Below are positions 11,226 through 24,660 of a stretch of DNA of 64,000 nucleotides, in pieces. This stretch comes from Cynocephalus volans. Its lineage: Eukaryota > Chordata > Mammalia > Dermoptera > Cynocephalidae. Under the pieces are notes generated by a model. The model was not told where the DNA came from. It was given only the letters and a program-made list of their open reading frames with translations, and did no database searches. Made by a program: the position numbers and the translations under genes. The first letter of the stretch is position 1; each line of letters starts with the position of its first letter. The stretch spans positions 70,541,852 through 70,605,851 of the forward strand of contig NC_084463.1 in NCBI RefSeq assembly GCF_027409185.1, in the 5' to 3' direction.

Positions 11226-14200
11226 CTAAATTTTTTCTTGTTCTATCTCTTGTTATTTCAAATGATGTATTCTCCATTGCCATCACACTGAGCATACTCT
11301 GAGCTCTGAGTCTTCTTTGATTTGTTTTTGGAAGCATTTTCTCTCCCTCTGACTATTAAATCCTATGTGGAGCAATTTAGAGAATAGCAGTTAAGATACG
11401 GGCATAGCAAGATCGCATGAATTCAAATTTTATTGTGCTATATACCATCTGTGTTAACAATTGTTATTACCTACATATTCTTCAAGGATCATTTAAGATG
11501 TCTTCCTTTATCATCATGGAAGGTGGGAGAGACTTCCCTCTCTACCCTACACATAAGCTTTTGTCCTCCTTTGTCTTCATTAGATTGAACGTTTCTCTAT
11601 GGCTGGGACTGAGTCCCACTGATCTTGGTCTTCTTCCGCTTCTCCCATACCCTCAAGAACAATGCCTTCTATCTGGAAGTCACCACATTTTCCCCTAAAG
11701 TACGCCAGTTTGGCTCAGCAGGGCATTAGCCTTTAGAATGGAAATTGGAGGAAAGATCAGGACCCAGAGGTTGGTATGGTTCCTCCAGTTCTAGAGAGAA
11801 AACAAATAAATTTAAGCCACATCCTAAACCAGAGATCATACTTTAGAAAATCAAAATCATTCTTCAAGTGAATACTGTGACAGATGGATTGGACCAAAAT
11901 AAGTATACACTACCCTGAGTGAGAACAGGGTGTTAGTACCTCTCACCTGATGATATCATCAATATGTGAGGAAAGTCTAAAATTCAAGTCACCCACTCTA
12001 AGAGGGTAATTGAAAATCAGACTCAGATACAAGGAGAGCAGAGAGTCCAGCACTGGCTGCCAAACCCTGTAGCTTATATTCAGAAAGAGACAAAAGGACA
12101 AGGCAAAAATGAGTGAAGAGCCAGAGGACTGCTGAGTGAGAGGTATAAGTGTACACAGAAGGGGATGTGTAAGTGGAACAATTAGAACAGTTTACAGCAC
12201 ATAGCTATACGTGACAATTACAGTAATAATAATAGTTATTATTACCCAGCTAGTCTGAGTCAGGGCAATGGTTAAGATCTAGGAGGCTGATCATCGAGGT
12301 AGTATGTTTAAGATGCGAATCCAAAATTCAAGCAATCAGTTCAAACAAGTGTTTAATACAAACCTTTGGGACATACGATAAAAAAAAAAAAAAGATCAAG
12401 GGAAGAAACCAGGTGAGAACAAAGACCAAATTCGCAAAATTGAGATTGAGAAGCAAAGCCTAGAGTGCTAAAATGTAGCTGCCTTGATTTTGTACATGGT
12501 TCTTGTGGCTGTTGCCTGGGGTGCATCCAGGAGCTGACCTGTGTACCTGAGATTAACTCCACCCAGCAAAACTTTCCCTAGATTTTAGAGAAGGTTCCAC
12601 CTTAAAGTAGAAGTGAGTGCTGTTACCTGAACTTTATCCTAGGATTCACTTTGCTTTCTGGAGAGAAAAATAGTTAGCACAGTCCTGAGTCATGCTCTTT
12701 CCTGAATCTAATACTTAATACTTAGTATGGTTCCCAAAATAGAGAACTTTGAAATCAAAAAAGCAAAAGTACAGCTTTGAAGGGAGGGGGGATGGGTATA
12801 AAGACAGTAAAAACTGGTAGAGAGAAGGATTGTCACTCTAATTTGAATTTGAAGACTAGCAGCAGGAGATATTGCTGGAAAAAATAAGAACACAGCAGAC
12901 AAAATGGTTTGAGCTAAGAGTTTCAGCCCCAGCTGCAGCTGACAGAAACTGGAGACTCGTGGAGAATAAATGGAGGCTTTGAGCTGAGGCTCCACCTGGA
13001 GCCAGAGGCAAGTCATAAGCCAACTGCTCCTGCAATAACATGCCAACACTGGGTAAGATCTGGGTCTTCTGTTGGCTATGAGTGGGGTTGTGTGCTCAAC
13101 TGAGAGGCCATTTCGATTGTTAAGCAAGTGGAGGTGAGTGTTGAAGAGCTCTGGCCCGATGAGTCACAACAAACTTTGAATGCCATTACTGCCACCTTTT
13201 GACTGTGTGATACAGAAGTAGTTAGGGGAAGTGGGTAGGAGTGGGGGTGATGGATGGTGTATATTAATTATGCAACATTTAGGGGCCAAAACACCCTGAG
13301 GTTGGACCTCTCCTAACTGAGCCAACTAGGAGAGGTAAGTGTTACTTCTGCTCATTCCTAAAGTAACTGTCATCTTCCGATCACTCCAGGAATATTACCA
13401 AATCCAGAGAGCTCTTCAGAGCAGCCGAGGCCAGGGGTAGTTGTGCAACAGCATGAGGCAGCTTTGACCAGTTTATGATGGCTTGAAAGACACTACTTGA
13501 AGGATCCATGAAAGACACTACTTGAAGGATCCATAAAACAATTGGCAGAGAAACAAAATATTAGCAAGGGTATTATTAAATGATTATCTGACTTCATTTT
13601 TAACCAAAGCTGTTGAATATCTAAGGAATATATGTATTAATAAGTTTAGTCTTTGTAATGACTCTGAGGTATATAATATCATCTCAGTTTTATTGAAAAC
13701 TAAGGATTAAAATAGTGAAAGAAACACACTCTAGATCACAAAGCTGGTAAAATAAGAGCATGGTTTTAGACTGAATTTTGTCTTTATGTCTTTCATTCTT
13801 TCTGTTGCCTATTCACCTGTTGGTAGACCTAGCAGATATACTTAAAGGTAGTAAAGCTGCATTTCTTTGAAAATGTCCTTTAGCCCAGCCTCTTTCTAAG
13901 CCAGTTCAGCCATATCCAGAGGGTTCATTGAGAAGTCTGACTGTTTTTCACAACTCGCATGTTCTGTGACAGTTTAGAGAAAGTGTCTGGAAATTATACC
14001 CAGATGACATCTCCACTGTTTAACAGGAAATGATATCTTTCCTTTAACTTTGCCTATCTTTTGCCAAATAGTTTTACTTCTCTAAATTATAACCAAATGA
14101 CACAGCAATCACTGGCTGCAAAGATGTATGCCACGTAAAATTGTTTTGTTTTTGTTCTTGTTTTGTTTTGTTTATAAATCAATCCAGAGTAGTCTCTCTC

Positions 14201-14435
14201 TGTTGGACAATGCCTTTGCTCTTTGGGAATTTACTCTTTCTTAAGCATCACAATGGCATGAATAAGGAAACGGTGTACTCCCCCCTAAAAGAAAAACAAG
14301 CACTCTAGTTACTCATTCCAGAGATCCCATTTTCTCCACAGCCCCCCACTCTGAAACATGCCATATAATATCTTATTTCAGTAGTTAAGTTAACGTAGAA
14401 GCTCTTATCAGGCATCTTTGGGTGGGCAATACCAT
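11226..14435. other. No gene; mostly unassigned sequence
   Basis: A weak L2-like pyrimidine-rich stretch lies at about 11470-11700. Otherwise I recognise nothing beyond a 25-bp tandem duplication at 13485-13534. ORFs of up to 139 codons here lack any recognisable domain and look like chance. Confidence 0.5.
13485..13534. repeat. Perfect tandem duplication, 2 x 25 bp
   Basis: Two identical adjacent 25-base units (13485-13509 and 13510-13534). Perfect identity suggests a recent slippage or duplication event. Confidence 0.97.
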
Positions 14436-14645
14436 GCATTGGAAAAATGCACATGCTTAACAGACTTGATTTTGAACTTTGATCTTCACAATTTATGGCT
14501 GAGTGACATCAGACAAATCACACCTCTCTAAATGCCAGCTTCTTTATCCACATAACATTAATACTATTACCCAACTCATAGGGTGGTTGTGAGGACCTAG
14601 TGGGATAAAATACCCAGCCAATAGCAAGGTTTAAAATGCTTGTCC
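14436..14645 (+). mobile_element. MIR SINE, sense
   Basis: The order of blocks matches MIR: a TTTGAACTTTGAT-like B-box region, TGGCTGAGTGACATCAGACAAATCAC, then CTCATAGGGTGGTTGTGAGG. Confidence 0.8.
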
Positions 14646-14782
14646 CCGTTTCTTCAGACACAGTAGACAGTCACCAAAAAGTATTTCTTGATCAAAATAG
14701 CCCCTACTACTAACCTGAAATTCTAAAGACAGAAAATCTTGTAGGGAAGGTAATGCATTAAACTATATTATCTATTGACACC

Positions 14783-15005
14783 TTAGTTAGAAGGAGTTTT
14801 CTGATTTGACAAACAAGCTGAAAGTACTTCCCTACAAAATAAAACACATTGTATATGTTTTGATAGAAGAGAGGGTGGAGACAGGTTCACTTTAGGGACA
14901 CTATCCAGAAAGAGCTGCTCTGTGCAGGGGGTGGGCTTTTGGAGTGGCCCTGAGCAGCAGAGAGGCAGCATTAAGCTTCAGGGAGCAGTAGCAGAGGGTC
15001 TAGCA
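14783..15005. other. No recognisable feature
   Basis: A short unassigned stretch between a MIR and an L2 tail. ORFs here are chance. Confidence 0.4.
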
Positions 15006-15109
15006 AATGGACAAGCACCCTAAAAAGAGAAGTATGAGAGAGTCAGATATCACTTTTCTACTAAGTAAGGGCATAAAAAAGGGTCTTAAGAATAATAGTA
15101 GGCTAAATA

Positions 15110-15257
15110 TTTATGTGCATTTATCCATCATATATCTCCTCCAGTGGATCATAAGCTACATGAGGGACTTTATTTTATTCACCTCTATGGCTTTAACATC
15201 TACCACAGGGCTGGCACGTAGTAGGTACTTAAATATTTACTGAATGGATAAATAAAC
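15110..15257 (+). mobile_element. L2 LINE 3' end, sense
   Basis: Contains the standard L2 3' wording: ATAAGCTACATGAGGGACTTT, then CTGGCACGTAGTAGGTACTTAAATATTTACTGAATGGA in diverged form. Confidence 0.8.
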
Positions 15258-15289
15258 AAGGGTCTAGTTGTTAGGCACTTATAAATGCC

Positions 15290-15480
15290 TAACTCTGCAT
15301 TAATCTGTACATAATCCCATTTAATCTTCACAACAGCCCTGTAAGGCAGTGATTGTCTTTGTTTATAAATGAAGAAACTGAGGGTACAAAAATGTAAGGA
15401 CTTTTACCAAAGCCACAGAGCTTATAAGCACATACATCAAGATTAAATAAAGTCTATCTGGTTTGACTCCATCCTTTTCC
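15290..15480 (-). mobile_element. MIR SINE, antisense
   Basis: The reverse-complement MIR order is seen: TTTAATCTTCACAACAGCCCTG, then AATGAAGAAACTGAGG, then an AAGCCACAGAGCTTAT-like block. Confidence 0.8.
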
Positions 15481-15539
15481 CACTGAACAAATATATTTCA
15501 GCTACATGACTCCATAGCAGAAACTGTGGTATCACTGCT

Positions 15540-15990
15540 CATATCCCTTCACAATTCGCCTCTAAATGATGAAGCCTTCTTAATGTAATTACCTAGGGCT
15601 ATTTTTATTTTTTCTGGCTGAAAGAGCATACTTGGCCCGCAAGCAGAGCAAGCCAGAAGTGCCAGAAAATTAATGGCCCTGGAAGCAGCCATCAAACCAA
15701 TGACAGATGAGGAGATGGAGAAAAGTATCCCAACTTTTCCCCTCTTTGGTTGGGTAACTCTGAAGCATGTCCTACAGTCTGTGGTGAGTACCCAGTGGGA
15801 TCGAGCCCAGCTGCCCACAAGGGTAGCCCACTAGATGACACCTACCTTACTCTCCTTTTCCCCTTCTCCAACTCACTTGCCTACTCTCCTCTAGGTACTT
15901 CCAGGAATCACCTCCCAAATAAACTGCTAACACCCAAACTGTTTTCTCAGAGTCTGGTTCTGGGAAACCTAACATAAGACTGTCCCTCTC
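15540..15990 (+). mobile_element. Probable LTR relic
   Basis: The 3' part has an AATAAA-containing signal (CCAAATAAACTGCTAACA near 15914), followed by a U5-like tail (TCTCAGAGTCTGGTTCTGGG). Mammalian ERV LTRs commonly end this way. No internal region is present and the family is not assigned. Confidence 0.45.
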
Positions 15991-18500
15991 AGTGATGCCA
16001 AGGACAAACAGGTTCTTAAGGACAGCTGAGCTTAGGTCATTGAGAGTCAAAGGAACAAGCTGAGATTAATGGCTATGTACCAGTCCACCACACCCTATCG
16101 GGATATGCCCATCTCATCGTCAGTCTCAGTCTGAGCATCCTCTTTTATATACGGAGGGCTCTTTAATGCTTCAGGCATTTTTAGGACCTATCCATGTCAG
16201 GACTCCATGTTGGTATCCAGAAAGACCCAAAGGTATCATGCTCTTGATGACTTCATGTGCACAGTATATTATTCTATTTTATAACAGTTACAAAGTATGC
16301 TGGTAGACTACTTGCAAGTGACTGGACTTTGCCATCTGATGATACCCGGAGCTTAGAGTGATCACCTAAAAATGCACTCTGTATCAACTCCTTTGCTTAT
16401 ACACTTCAGCACAAAATATGATATTTTTATTCACGTTTACAGCATTATTGAGGTTTCTAGAGTGCTTTCTGCCGTTTCATTAACATCCATCTTTCTTGAA
16501 CTTTATTATTGATTCGTAAGTAAGTAATTCTGCCTTTCAGGAGAACTTATTGATCAGCCAGAGAAATAAACTCAGGAGTAGAATTCAGGGTACATTCAAT
16601 TTAATTTTCCATTGAGGTTCCGGAAATTCAGCCATACCCTATTGTTTTCATTTCATGAGTGGCAAATATGTTTTTCCAAAGACACTTTTTTGGAGCAACT
16701 TGTTTGACAGACAGCCAATGTTAAAATAGATGATGTAAAAACCAGATTGATTTAGAAAGGAATTTTAACGTGGACAGAGAGAAAATAAATGCAAGCATGG
16801 GACTGTGAATAACCCAGGACAAGAACATTTAATCAGGCTGTGGCAGCTGACTTTGATTCCATCAGGAGCAGTATATCTGCTTGCTCACCCCTGATTTCGG
16901 GGCCTGGCTCCGTGCCTGAGGAGGCACTAATGTGTTTTTAAGCTACTTAATGAATGACCAAAAAAAAAAAAAAAAATGTGTGTTTTATTTAAAAACATTG
17001 GCTCATTTTTAAAAGCATCCATGTATCCATGTCAAACTAGAAGCTCTGGGAGGAAACTCACTGTATGTTAATATCAGACTACCTACGTTTTATTTATGAG
17101 AAGGTTTCAAGAAGCAATGTACCTCTCTTTTTTGTGAAAAGCAAGTGTTTACATTAATTTCAGCAAAAGACTTTCGTAAGGAAAGGTAGCAATTAGTGGT
17201 CCAGTTGTCAACCCAATGACTGCCTTTAAATAAGGCCTTGCTCACTGAGCATTCTAAGAGAAATATCCAGTAAAATTGAGTTCAGGCCCCACAGAAGTTG
17301 CCTTGAGCTATTTTCTTTGCCCTGTTCTTGCTTTTATGCTCCACTCATTCTTATCTGGCTTTTAACCTTCTCCAGTTTTCTACTAGTCTCTGGAAGGGAT
17401 TCACCTAAGATTTTCAATCCCCACTAATGCACAAAATGCAGCCTAAACCAAAGAGCATGATACTCTGCTTAAAGAAATTGTATTAACTAAGGAAGAAAAG
17501 AAAATTGTCTATGCCAGGGCATTTTTGCTTCAGTGGTGAACTCTTCTTGAGTTTTTTAAGTTCCTTAAGTTATTTGGGTGGGTTTACCTTGTCCAGTTTC
17601 ATAGCATTAAAAAACTGTCAAAGGATAAAACTACAACAAATTGAAGTTAAAGATCTCAGTTGGCTTTATTGTGACTCTAGAATTGGGCAGCACTTTGTTC
17701 CACAAAATAGAATAAATGTTGCAAAGAGATGAGCAGAGGAGATTGGTTTCATAGGCACAAAAAGCTGAAGACAGCAGAAACAAAATCAAAAAGCTAATCC
17801 GTCATTTCAAAGTTACTTTCCTTGCAAAATGGGAACAGAGAGACAGAGCAGTAGAAAACTCATTATTTAACATCAGGTTGCTTCAGGCTGTCCTTTTTGT
17901 GTAAGGATTAAAGCAGAGGGAACTTCATTATCATACCTGCTGAAGATTTAAACTAGCCTACTTGGGAAATTGGCTGTTATCTCTTTCTCCCGACTTCTCA
18001 GAAGGTCAGACCACAGTCCCAGAGTGACCTGGAACTTAGCAGGGGTGACTCTGTTTCGATTTTTAGTCTTTTGGGCCCTAGTACAGGCCTCCTGTAATTT
18101 TTATTTAATAATTGTATTGCTAAGAAATTTTCTAATTATTTTAACATTGCTATTATTGTTATTATATTTTTCTGTTAATCAATATAGTTGTCCACCATTA
18201 TTTTGAATTTCACTCTAAACTTCAACAGTAAATTAAGCTTCACACTGTCTCTCCTGGTTTTGTAAGTCTGTGAAGAAAGACCTTTTAAAACCATACCATC
18301 TAAATAAATGACAGAGAAGAGTGTTGACAAGAGCTCAGTGCTGAGCACATAATACATATTTAATATGTATTTAGAATTAAATTGAATTAATTTACTTGAA
18401 GTGCCATCCTCTGGTTTTGTATTTTTTTCTTACTTCTTTGACTTGAAAGATAATAACTCTTAACAACTTGTAGATTTCTGTTCAACTAAATCATTTATAT
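15991..18500. other. No gene; unassigned AT-rich sequence
   Basis: Nothing I can name beyond a 16-A run near 16961. Short ORFs are without domains. Confidence 0.5.
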
Positions 18501-18853
18501 TGATGGATCTTGGATGTGACCAGCACCATCTTGGACATGACAGGTGCAATTTTTACACACTTTGAGCACAAAATGGCCACCAGCCTTGCCCTTAGGTGAA
18601 ACCTCGTGGTTTCTGAAAAATAGAAACTCCTCTACTTCCGTAGAGTGTAACCTTCCACCTGATTGCATCTGCCAGCCTTGTCTTCCACTCCAGCACCAAA
18701 CCCCTCCCTGATTAAGTCAGCCTTCCCTACAGTCTAGATAAGCTCTCTGACCCCCGTGCCTGGTGTTGCCCTCCATTTTGAGCACAGCCTGGCAGATTCT
18801 TTTCCTTTAATAAAGCTTGGTTGGTACCCAGTGTTTTGGCTCACTTTCTTTCA
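18501..18853 (+). mobile_element. Compact solo LTR, ERV1-like
   Basis: A 353-bp block starts TG and ends CA. It has a GC-richer, C-rich U3-like body and AATAAA within TTTAATAAAGCTTGG near 18808-18822, followed by a short U5. The flanks are TATAT on the left and TACAT on the right, a near-match target duplication. No gag, pol or env sequence adjoins it, so it is a solo LTR left by recombination. Confidence 0.65.
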
Positions 18854-21730
18854 TACATAATTTTTATTCTTCCTGGGAAAAAATTGTTCTGACACTCTCA
18901 TGTCTTATACTTGCATGGATTCATATTGCATATAAGCTCATTGATCTTTTTTATTTTTTTTTAAGAAGCACCATTTAGAAATATATTTTCTCTTGTTTAA
19001 TCAAAAGACAAAGATTGTTAAAGCTCATGATTCAAATATAAACCATGGCAGAGTTGTTTGAATGTTTTATACCAGTTGCCCTTTATTAATGAGTTACGCA
19101 GCACTAAAAATAATTAGGGTGCAAAAACAAAATAGTTTTGCATGCAGTATTGGTGCCTGGTATTTCTCATTATTATTATTATTATAAGTAACTGGCTGGA
19201 AAAAATGAAAACATTGCTTTCATACTATTTATTTTTATTTATTCATTTTCTGTTTTAGCTTACCTCTTTTGGAGACCAAGAAATAATTCTCAAGCAAAGA
19301 GTGGAATATATTTCTCCAACACATGGATTGATTACCACATCTGATAGTAATCAAACATGGTATATAATTACCATATGCTTCAATTTCAGAGCATAAATAT
19401 TCTTCTATAGGCAATGTATGTAAAGAAAATATGGACCAAATTAGTGTAAAAACAGTGGTTCGCCAATGTTTGTGCTATAATTCCTCAGGGTTTCCACAAC
19501 CCTGACATGCCCATACATACTATTACTATAAAAACTCAAACTAAATAACACCTCCTAGGAGAATAAAGAGAATACAGGAGGATCAGAAGCGGGAAATAGT
19601 AAGTTATAATCTTCCCATTAACTTGTAGCTCACTACTGCTACAGCGTAGAGCTCTGAAGTGCAGATCTTAGGGACCTTCTGAGAGTGTGCAAAGGCAACA
19701 GGTTGTCATCTCTTTCAAACTGATGAGATGCTGTTCAGAAAAATAAAGCCATTACTAATGAATGAATAAGGAGATTTCTCCTATTCAGCACACAGGTACC
19801 CAAAATAGCACATTTTTCTATCCAAACCATTTGAATTCTTAGCCCATAGATTCTAAATATTCCTGACTCCCACCTCCACCCCATCAGCTCAGAGTTGGAT
19901 GCCCCAGTAATATTAGATGTCCAAACTGTGTTGACTTTTCTCTTTTTTTGTCCATATCTCTTACTATTATTGTAAACTCTGAGACCAAAATCTGTGTCTT
20001 GTTCAGTATTGTACCACTTAATCGCTAAGATCACTGAAGTTCTAAATTCCTCTACTTCTACAATGAAGTGAATGCATTTAAGATAACTTGTGTATTCTTA
20101 CAAAGAGAAAATGGCAGAATTTTCCCTGCACAAAGACCTAATAAGCTGTGAAGTCATACTAGAAGTTATTAAGATGTTATCAGGAAATAATTATTTTATG
20201 TTAAACATAATAGGGCAATAATTGTGGTCATAGAAAAATAGCAGAATGTTCTCAGGGTGGTCCAAGTCATTGCCTAACAAGTGATCTACTTAAGAGAACT
20301 TCGATTTAAATTGTTCTTCATGTGGTCCTATTAGAAAACAACAGCATTTTGTGGTAACCCATTTACAGCCTCAAACCCATAAGAACGCTTCCTATATTTA
20401 GGTATTGTATTTAAAAGTATTGGTGTTGTATTCATTAATATTTTATCTAATCAAATTCTGGGTGGAGAATGCTATTTTCTAGAAATTTTTTTAAAAAACA
20501 AACAAACAAAAAACTACATTTTTTACCAGGTCTTCATTCCTTCAGCTCTGAATTTTACATGAATTTAGGATCGACCTCCCTGTACAGTTGTTAGCTCAAT
20601 TCAATAAACCTTCAGTGCAGAAATGGACCAGTATTTCCATCAATAATTCTGAGTCCCTCCTTGACATGGAAATGCTGATGTCTTGATGATTATTCTACTG
20701 CCAACTGACCTCAGACTCTAAAATATTTTCCTAATGACAAATTTTATTAACCTTTTGGTGGTTTTTTTTTTTTTTTTTTTTCTGGTACTTATTTTCTTTC
20801 CTTAACTGTGTTGTCTCTAAAGTCCCTTAATCTTCTCCAGAGGTTGATTAGAAATGATAGTGCCCTGACTGGGCTGTTTTACTTTGGTTTGCCACATAGA
20901 GCAGTCTGCATGATGCCCAGATGAGTTAAATGGAGGAAGTGGCAGAGCAGAATTACTCATCAAATGCCCTGCCTTTGCACCCTGGGCCAGGATGCCATGA
21001 CTCAGTAAGGCTAGGAGCCTAGACAGAGAGATGGCTGGCTGCAATCTCTTAGCACATGTCTTGGCTCCTTATGATTTCATCCTTCTGGACTCTCTTCCAT
21101 CCCAAGCCTCGGTCTTCCTCTTAGTAAGATCATTACGACTTAGCCTCCTGTCCTCTAATGTCTCCTTCTCGGTGTTCTCTGAAAGTACTAATTAGTCCTG
21201 CTATCTGGAAAACTATTCTTTCATGCCCAGAGAAGCAAAGTGCCAGAATTGTAAAAACTCTTCCTTCATGGATCTATGGACGTGTGCCAGCTGTCGTGTG
21301 TCCAGCAGTCAGATGCTGTCATGTTTCCCGTTGTGCACATCGTGCCCCTCCCCTCAGACTTCAGGCTTCACCTTGCTGAGATCATTCTGTTCCAGAGCTT
21401 CTGTACAATTGCTGCTGTGGAATTTTGAAAATAATCACACTTTATATCCATCCAGGCCATCAATTTGTTGATTTGCTGATGACCTCTTTTGTTTGATGAG
21501 AGTTGTAACCTTTTGCTCAATGCCTCATTGCCTGTTGGAATCTGGTGCTCAAGAGATGCTGAATCCAGATAGAATGGCAAATGGCAGTTAATCAACGTCT
21601 CATATCCATGAGGGAAGCTGGGCACTGCTAGCTCTGCAACTTGGAGATGGATGAGGCGAATCAGCGGTGCTTTGAACAACGACTTAACTCTTATGAGAAA
21701 TGGCGTAATGTCGTGGATATAAGCATTGGC
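18854..21730. other. No gene; unassigned sequence
   Basis: AT-rich. Includes ATT repeats near 19170 and a 20-T run at 20762-20781. The ORFs at about 21158-21679 overlap on both strands and show no domain. Confidence 0.5.
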
Positions 21731-21734
21731 TACT

Positions 21735-21960
21735 GATGGACCTAGAATTGAGGTCTAAATTAACCATATGATAATTGCAGGACCTTAGTAAAGATATTTG
21801 GTTTGCCTGAACCCCAATGTCTTCTTTTTAAAATGAGGCAAATAGTAGTATTTACCTCATCTGGCTGAGGGGAGGATTAAATATATTAAGCCATGGATGT
21901 CAAGTTCTCTGTAGAGTGCATGGCACATAGAAAACACTGCAAAAACGTAGCTATTATGAT
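21735..21960 (+). mobile_element. MIR SINE, sense
   Basis: A near full-length MIR order: AGCATTGGCTACTGATGG, GGACCTTAGTAAAGAT, AAAATGAGGCAAATAGTAG, then GTGCATGGCACATAGAAAAC. Confidence 0.8.
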
Positions 21961-22549
21961 CACCTGGAGGTGCAATATGTCCCAGCCTTCAGCTGTGCAC
22001 TAAGTACCCCACAGATACACCAGTACAGCTCTCCAGTTCTCTGCTCATAGAACTATATAGTATAAAAACTATATAGTACGAAAACAAACGGAAGACTGCC
22101 TTGCCTTAAAGGATAAATGCAATATTGAAGAGTGCTTAGAAACAAAAAGATGGACAAATATGCAAAAATGAAAAATAACTCTCATTGCAAGAAAATTATT
22201 AGGTTATGGCCAACAACTCAACATGAAGCAAACCCAGACTTGTCAATTGAAAGCTTGGGGACAAAGGAGCTGGCTTTTATTAATTCGAAACAAATCTTAT
22301 TTTGAAAGATGGCTATTTTGTAATAATAGAGTCCCCTTTCCTGACACGCCAAACTTTCCAAGAAAACTGTCACTCACCATGTATTTATTCCTCATGTAAG
22401 GGCACAGTGCCTTAGAGGAAAGACTGCATTTTGAGTGACACATTTTTTATCAGAATAATACACAGTTCCATTTTAATTCTGTGCTTTTCTACCTACTTGC
22501 AGTTGCTCATGTAAGGGGTTTAGAAACAACATACTCCCTGTTATTTCTG
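21961..22549. other. No recognisable feature
   Basis: Unassigned sequence with a short repeated ACTATATAGTA motif near 22052-22080. Confidence 0.4.
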
Positions 22550-23030
22550 GATGCAAAGTCCTTCCTGTCCTTCAGGGTCTACAGCCGATGTTTTCAACTT
22601 CATGAAGCCCTCTCCAGTTCTCTTCAGCCCTCCAGTTGAAGTAATCGCTCTCAACTTTATACTCTCAAAGCACTTGATCTGTCTGCATCCTATGATGAAT
22701 AATACTTCTGAATCTATGGACCACTACGGATTCACCTACTTGCTTTAACTCCCTTATCATATTTTACTTGATGACAGGTTTGTGTTTGTGTGTGTGTGTG
22801 TGTGTGTGCTACATTCAATTTTTTTATGTCTCTAAACTCTCAGAAACATGCTTTGAACATTGTAGTCTTGAGAAATGTTTGTTAAATGCACAAATTTACC
22901 AGACTATAGATCCTCTAGATTCTATTTTCTGCTAGAGGAGAGATTATGACTAATTTTGTTGAAAGAACTTAGTACAGTGTAGCACACAAAGTAGGTGCTC
23001 AATAGATATTTGCTTGATGAATAAATGGGT
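22550..23030 (+). mobile_element. L2 LINE relic, sense
   Basis: An L2-like body (AAGCCCTCTCCAGTTCTC, CTCAAAGCACTTGATCTG) leads to the L2 3' tail (AGTAGGTGCTCAATAGATAT at about 22990). A (TG)n tract expanded within it. Confidence 0.75.
22787..22808. repeat. (TG)n microsatellite
   Basis: About 11 TG units inside the L2 relic. Confidence 0.9.
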
Positions 23031-23825
23031 GGTACATCCACATGTCCCATGGGAGTGTCTCAATTAGAGAGAAGAACAAGAAGCAGCCACATGACACATC
23101 TGGGCAGGCCTTTAAGAACTGGGAGGACCAGCTGGAAGCATCAGTGTGCAGACGTCATCACACAACAGCACTGAGACATAATAAAATGTGTAATAAAATG
23201 TTTCTTTCTTAATTCAATGTTTTATTTTGCCCCACTTCTCTTTAGGCGTTTACTTTCTTAAACTTTAATTTGTGTGCATATTAACAACTTAAATTTTAAA
23301 TGAAAGTGATTATTCAAAATTGCATTAAATTTTACATGCTTTAAAATGCACTATAAAAGTTTACAAGTCAATGAGTATCTCAGATTGCACATATGAGATT
23401 TTTGCAAGTTGACATAATTACATAAAGCTTTTGATGCTTAATGTGCATGAGGTCCTTCAAAAACTAAAAAGGAATATACGGAATGACAAAATGTGACATA
23501 TATGTACAATAAAGCTTCAATTTAATGTACCGCTCTGACAGTGTGTTCATCTCATTAACTGAATTATATGAGTAACTGAGAATTAAGCAGAAAACATTTT
23601 TTCTAGAATTATTGACTGTTACAATAACAACTCACAGCATCAAATGCCTCCTAATTGGTCCACTTGTCTTTCACTCCTGCAGCTCTCCGGTCTACATCAC
23701 AATAGCCAGTGATCCTGTTAAGACATAAGGCAGATAAGGTTGTTTTCCAATACATTAGAGTTAAAATCTCAACGTTTTTACCATGGGGAACAATTAGAGT
23801 AGAGACTCATAACTGTAGGTCATGC
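23031..23825. other. No recognisable feature
   Basis: AT-rich unassigned sequence with no coding signature. Confidence 0.45.
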
Positions 23826-23828
23826 GAA

Positions 23829-24005
23829 GAGGTTCTCAACCTGGGCTGCATATTAGAATTCCCTGGGGAGTATCAAATCTGATGTTTGGGTCGCCCTCCC
23901 AGAGTTTCTGATTTAATTGGTCTGAGTTGGGGCCCAAGCACGGGCATCTATAAATAACTCCCTAGCTCCCACTGCGCTAAGGAGTTTGGCCCTCATCTTG
24001 AGAAG
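23829..24005 (+). mobile_element. MER5A-type hAT-Charlie MITE
   Basis: Starts with the MER5 terminal wording (GGTTCTCAACCTGGGCTGCA, then TTAGAATTCCCTGGGGAG) and continues through TGATTTAATTGGTCTGAG. It is non-autonomous and has no transposase. Confidence 0.85.
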
Positions 24006-24234
24006 AAACAAGCATCCATCAACAGGTTTTAAAAAACAACCCCTTATAAAGAAGTTTTATTTGGAAAAAAAGTTACAAGTTCACCATATTTTTAATTAAT
24101 CCTTGAGATTTCAACCCCCTTTAATAAAGAATAGTAGGTCTTCTAGAATTAGCGAAATTAACATAATTGTTTAATAATCATTTATCAGTCACCACTGAAT
24201 CCATGTCACTAAGACACCATAGCACGTTGCTATG

Positions 24235-24660
24235 TAGAATCGTTCATTCATTTATTCAGCAGCATGTGTCATGTTTTCACCATGTGCCAGGCATTATCCC
24301 AGCTGTAAGAGAGATGAAAATGAACAATCATAGTTCAACTCGTCAAAGATGTTCACCCTGCATCAGGAGCACAGAAAAAAGCACAGCAAACTCAATGTTA
24401 GTAAGAAATTCTACAGAAGCAAAGATAAGGGAAGAATGATCTGTCCTTGGGGACGAGGGTGGAGTGGTAATAGAAGCTTCAGAGTAGAAATGCCATTTGC
24501 CCCAGGCTTGAAAAGATGGTTGGGGATTGACCAAACAGAAAGGACAGGAAGGGTCTTCCAGTTTGAGGAGATGGCAATAGCAATGTTCTGGAGGAAGCGT
24601 GACAGGGTACGGTCTGTTAAAGACACAATGAACAATTGAAGGCATAGAGTATAGAGTGTT
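24235..24660 (-). mobile_element. L2 LINE relic, antisense
   Basis: Begins with antisense L2 3' wording (TTCATTCATTTATTCAGCAG, CACCATGTGCCAGGCATTAT). It continues through L2-like GA-rich sequence (AAAGATGGTTGGGGATTG, AATAGCAATGTTCTGGAGG). Confidence 0.7.

Noticed and set aside
12708..13127. 139-codon minus-strand ORF
   Set aside because: Longest ORF outside repeats and the CpG island, but composition is random-like, a second ORF overlaps it on the same strand, and no domain is visible.
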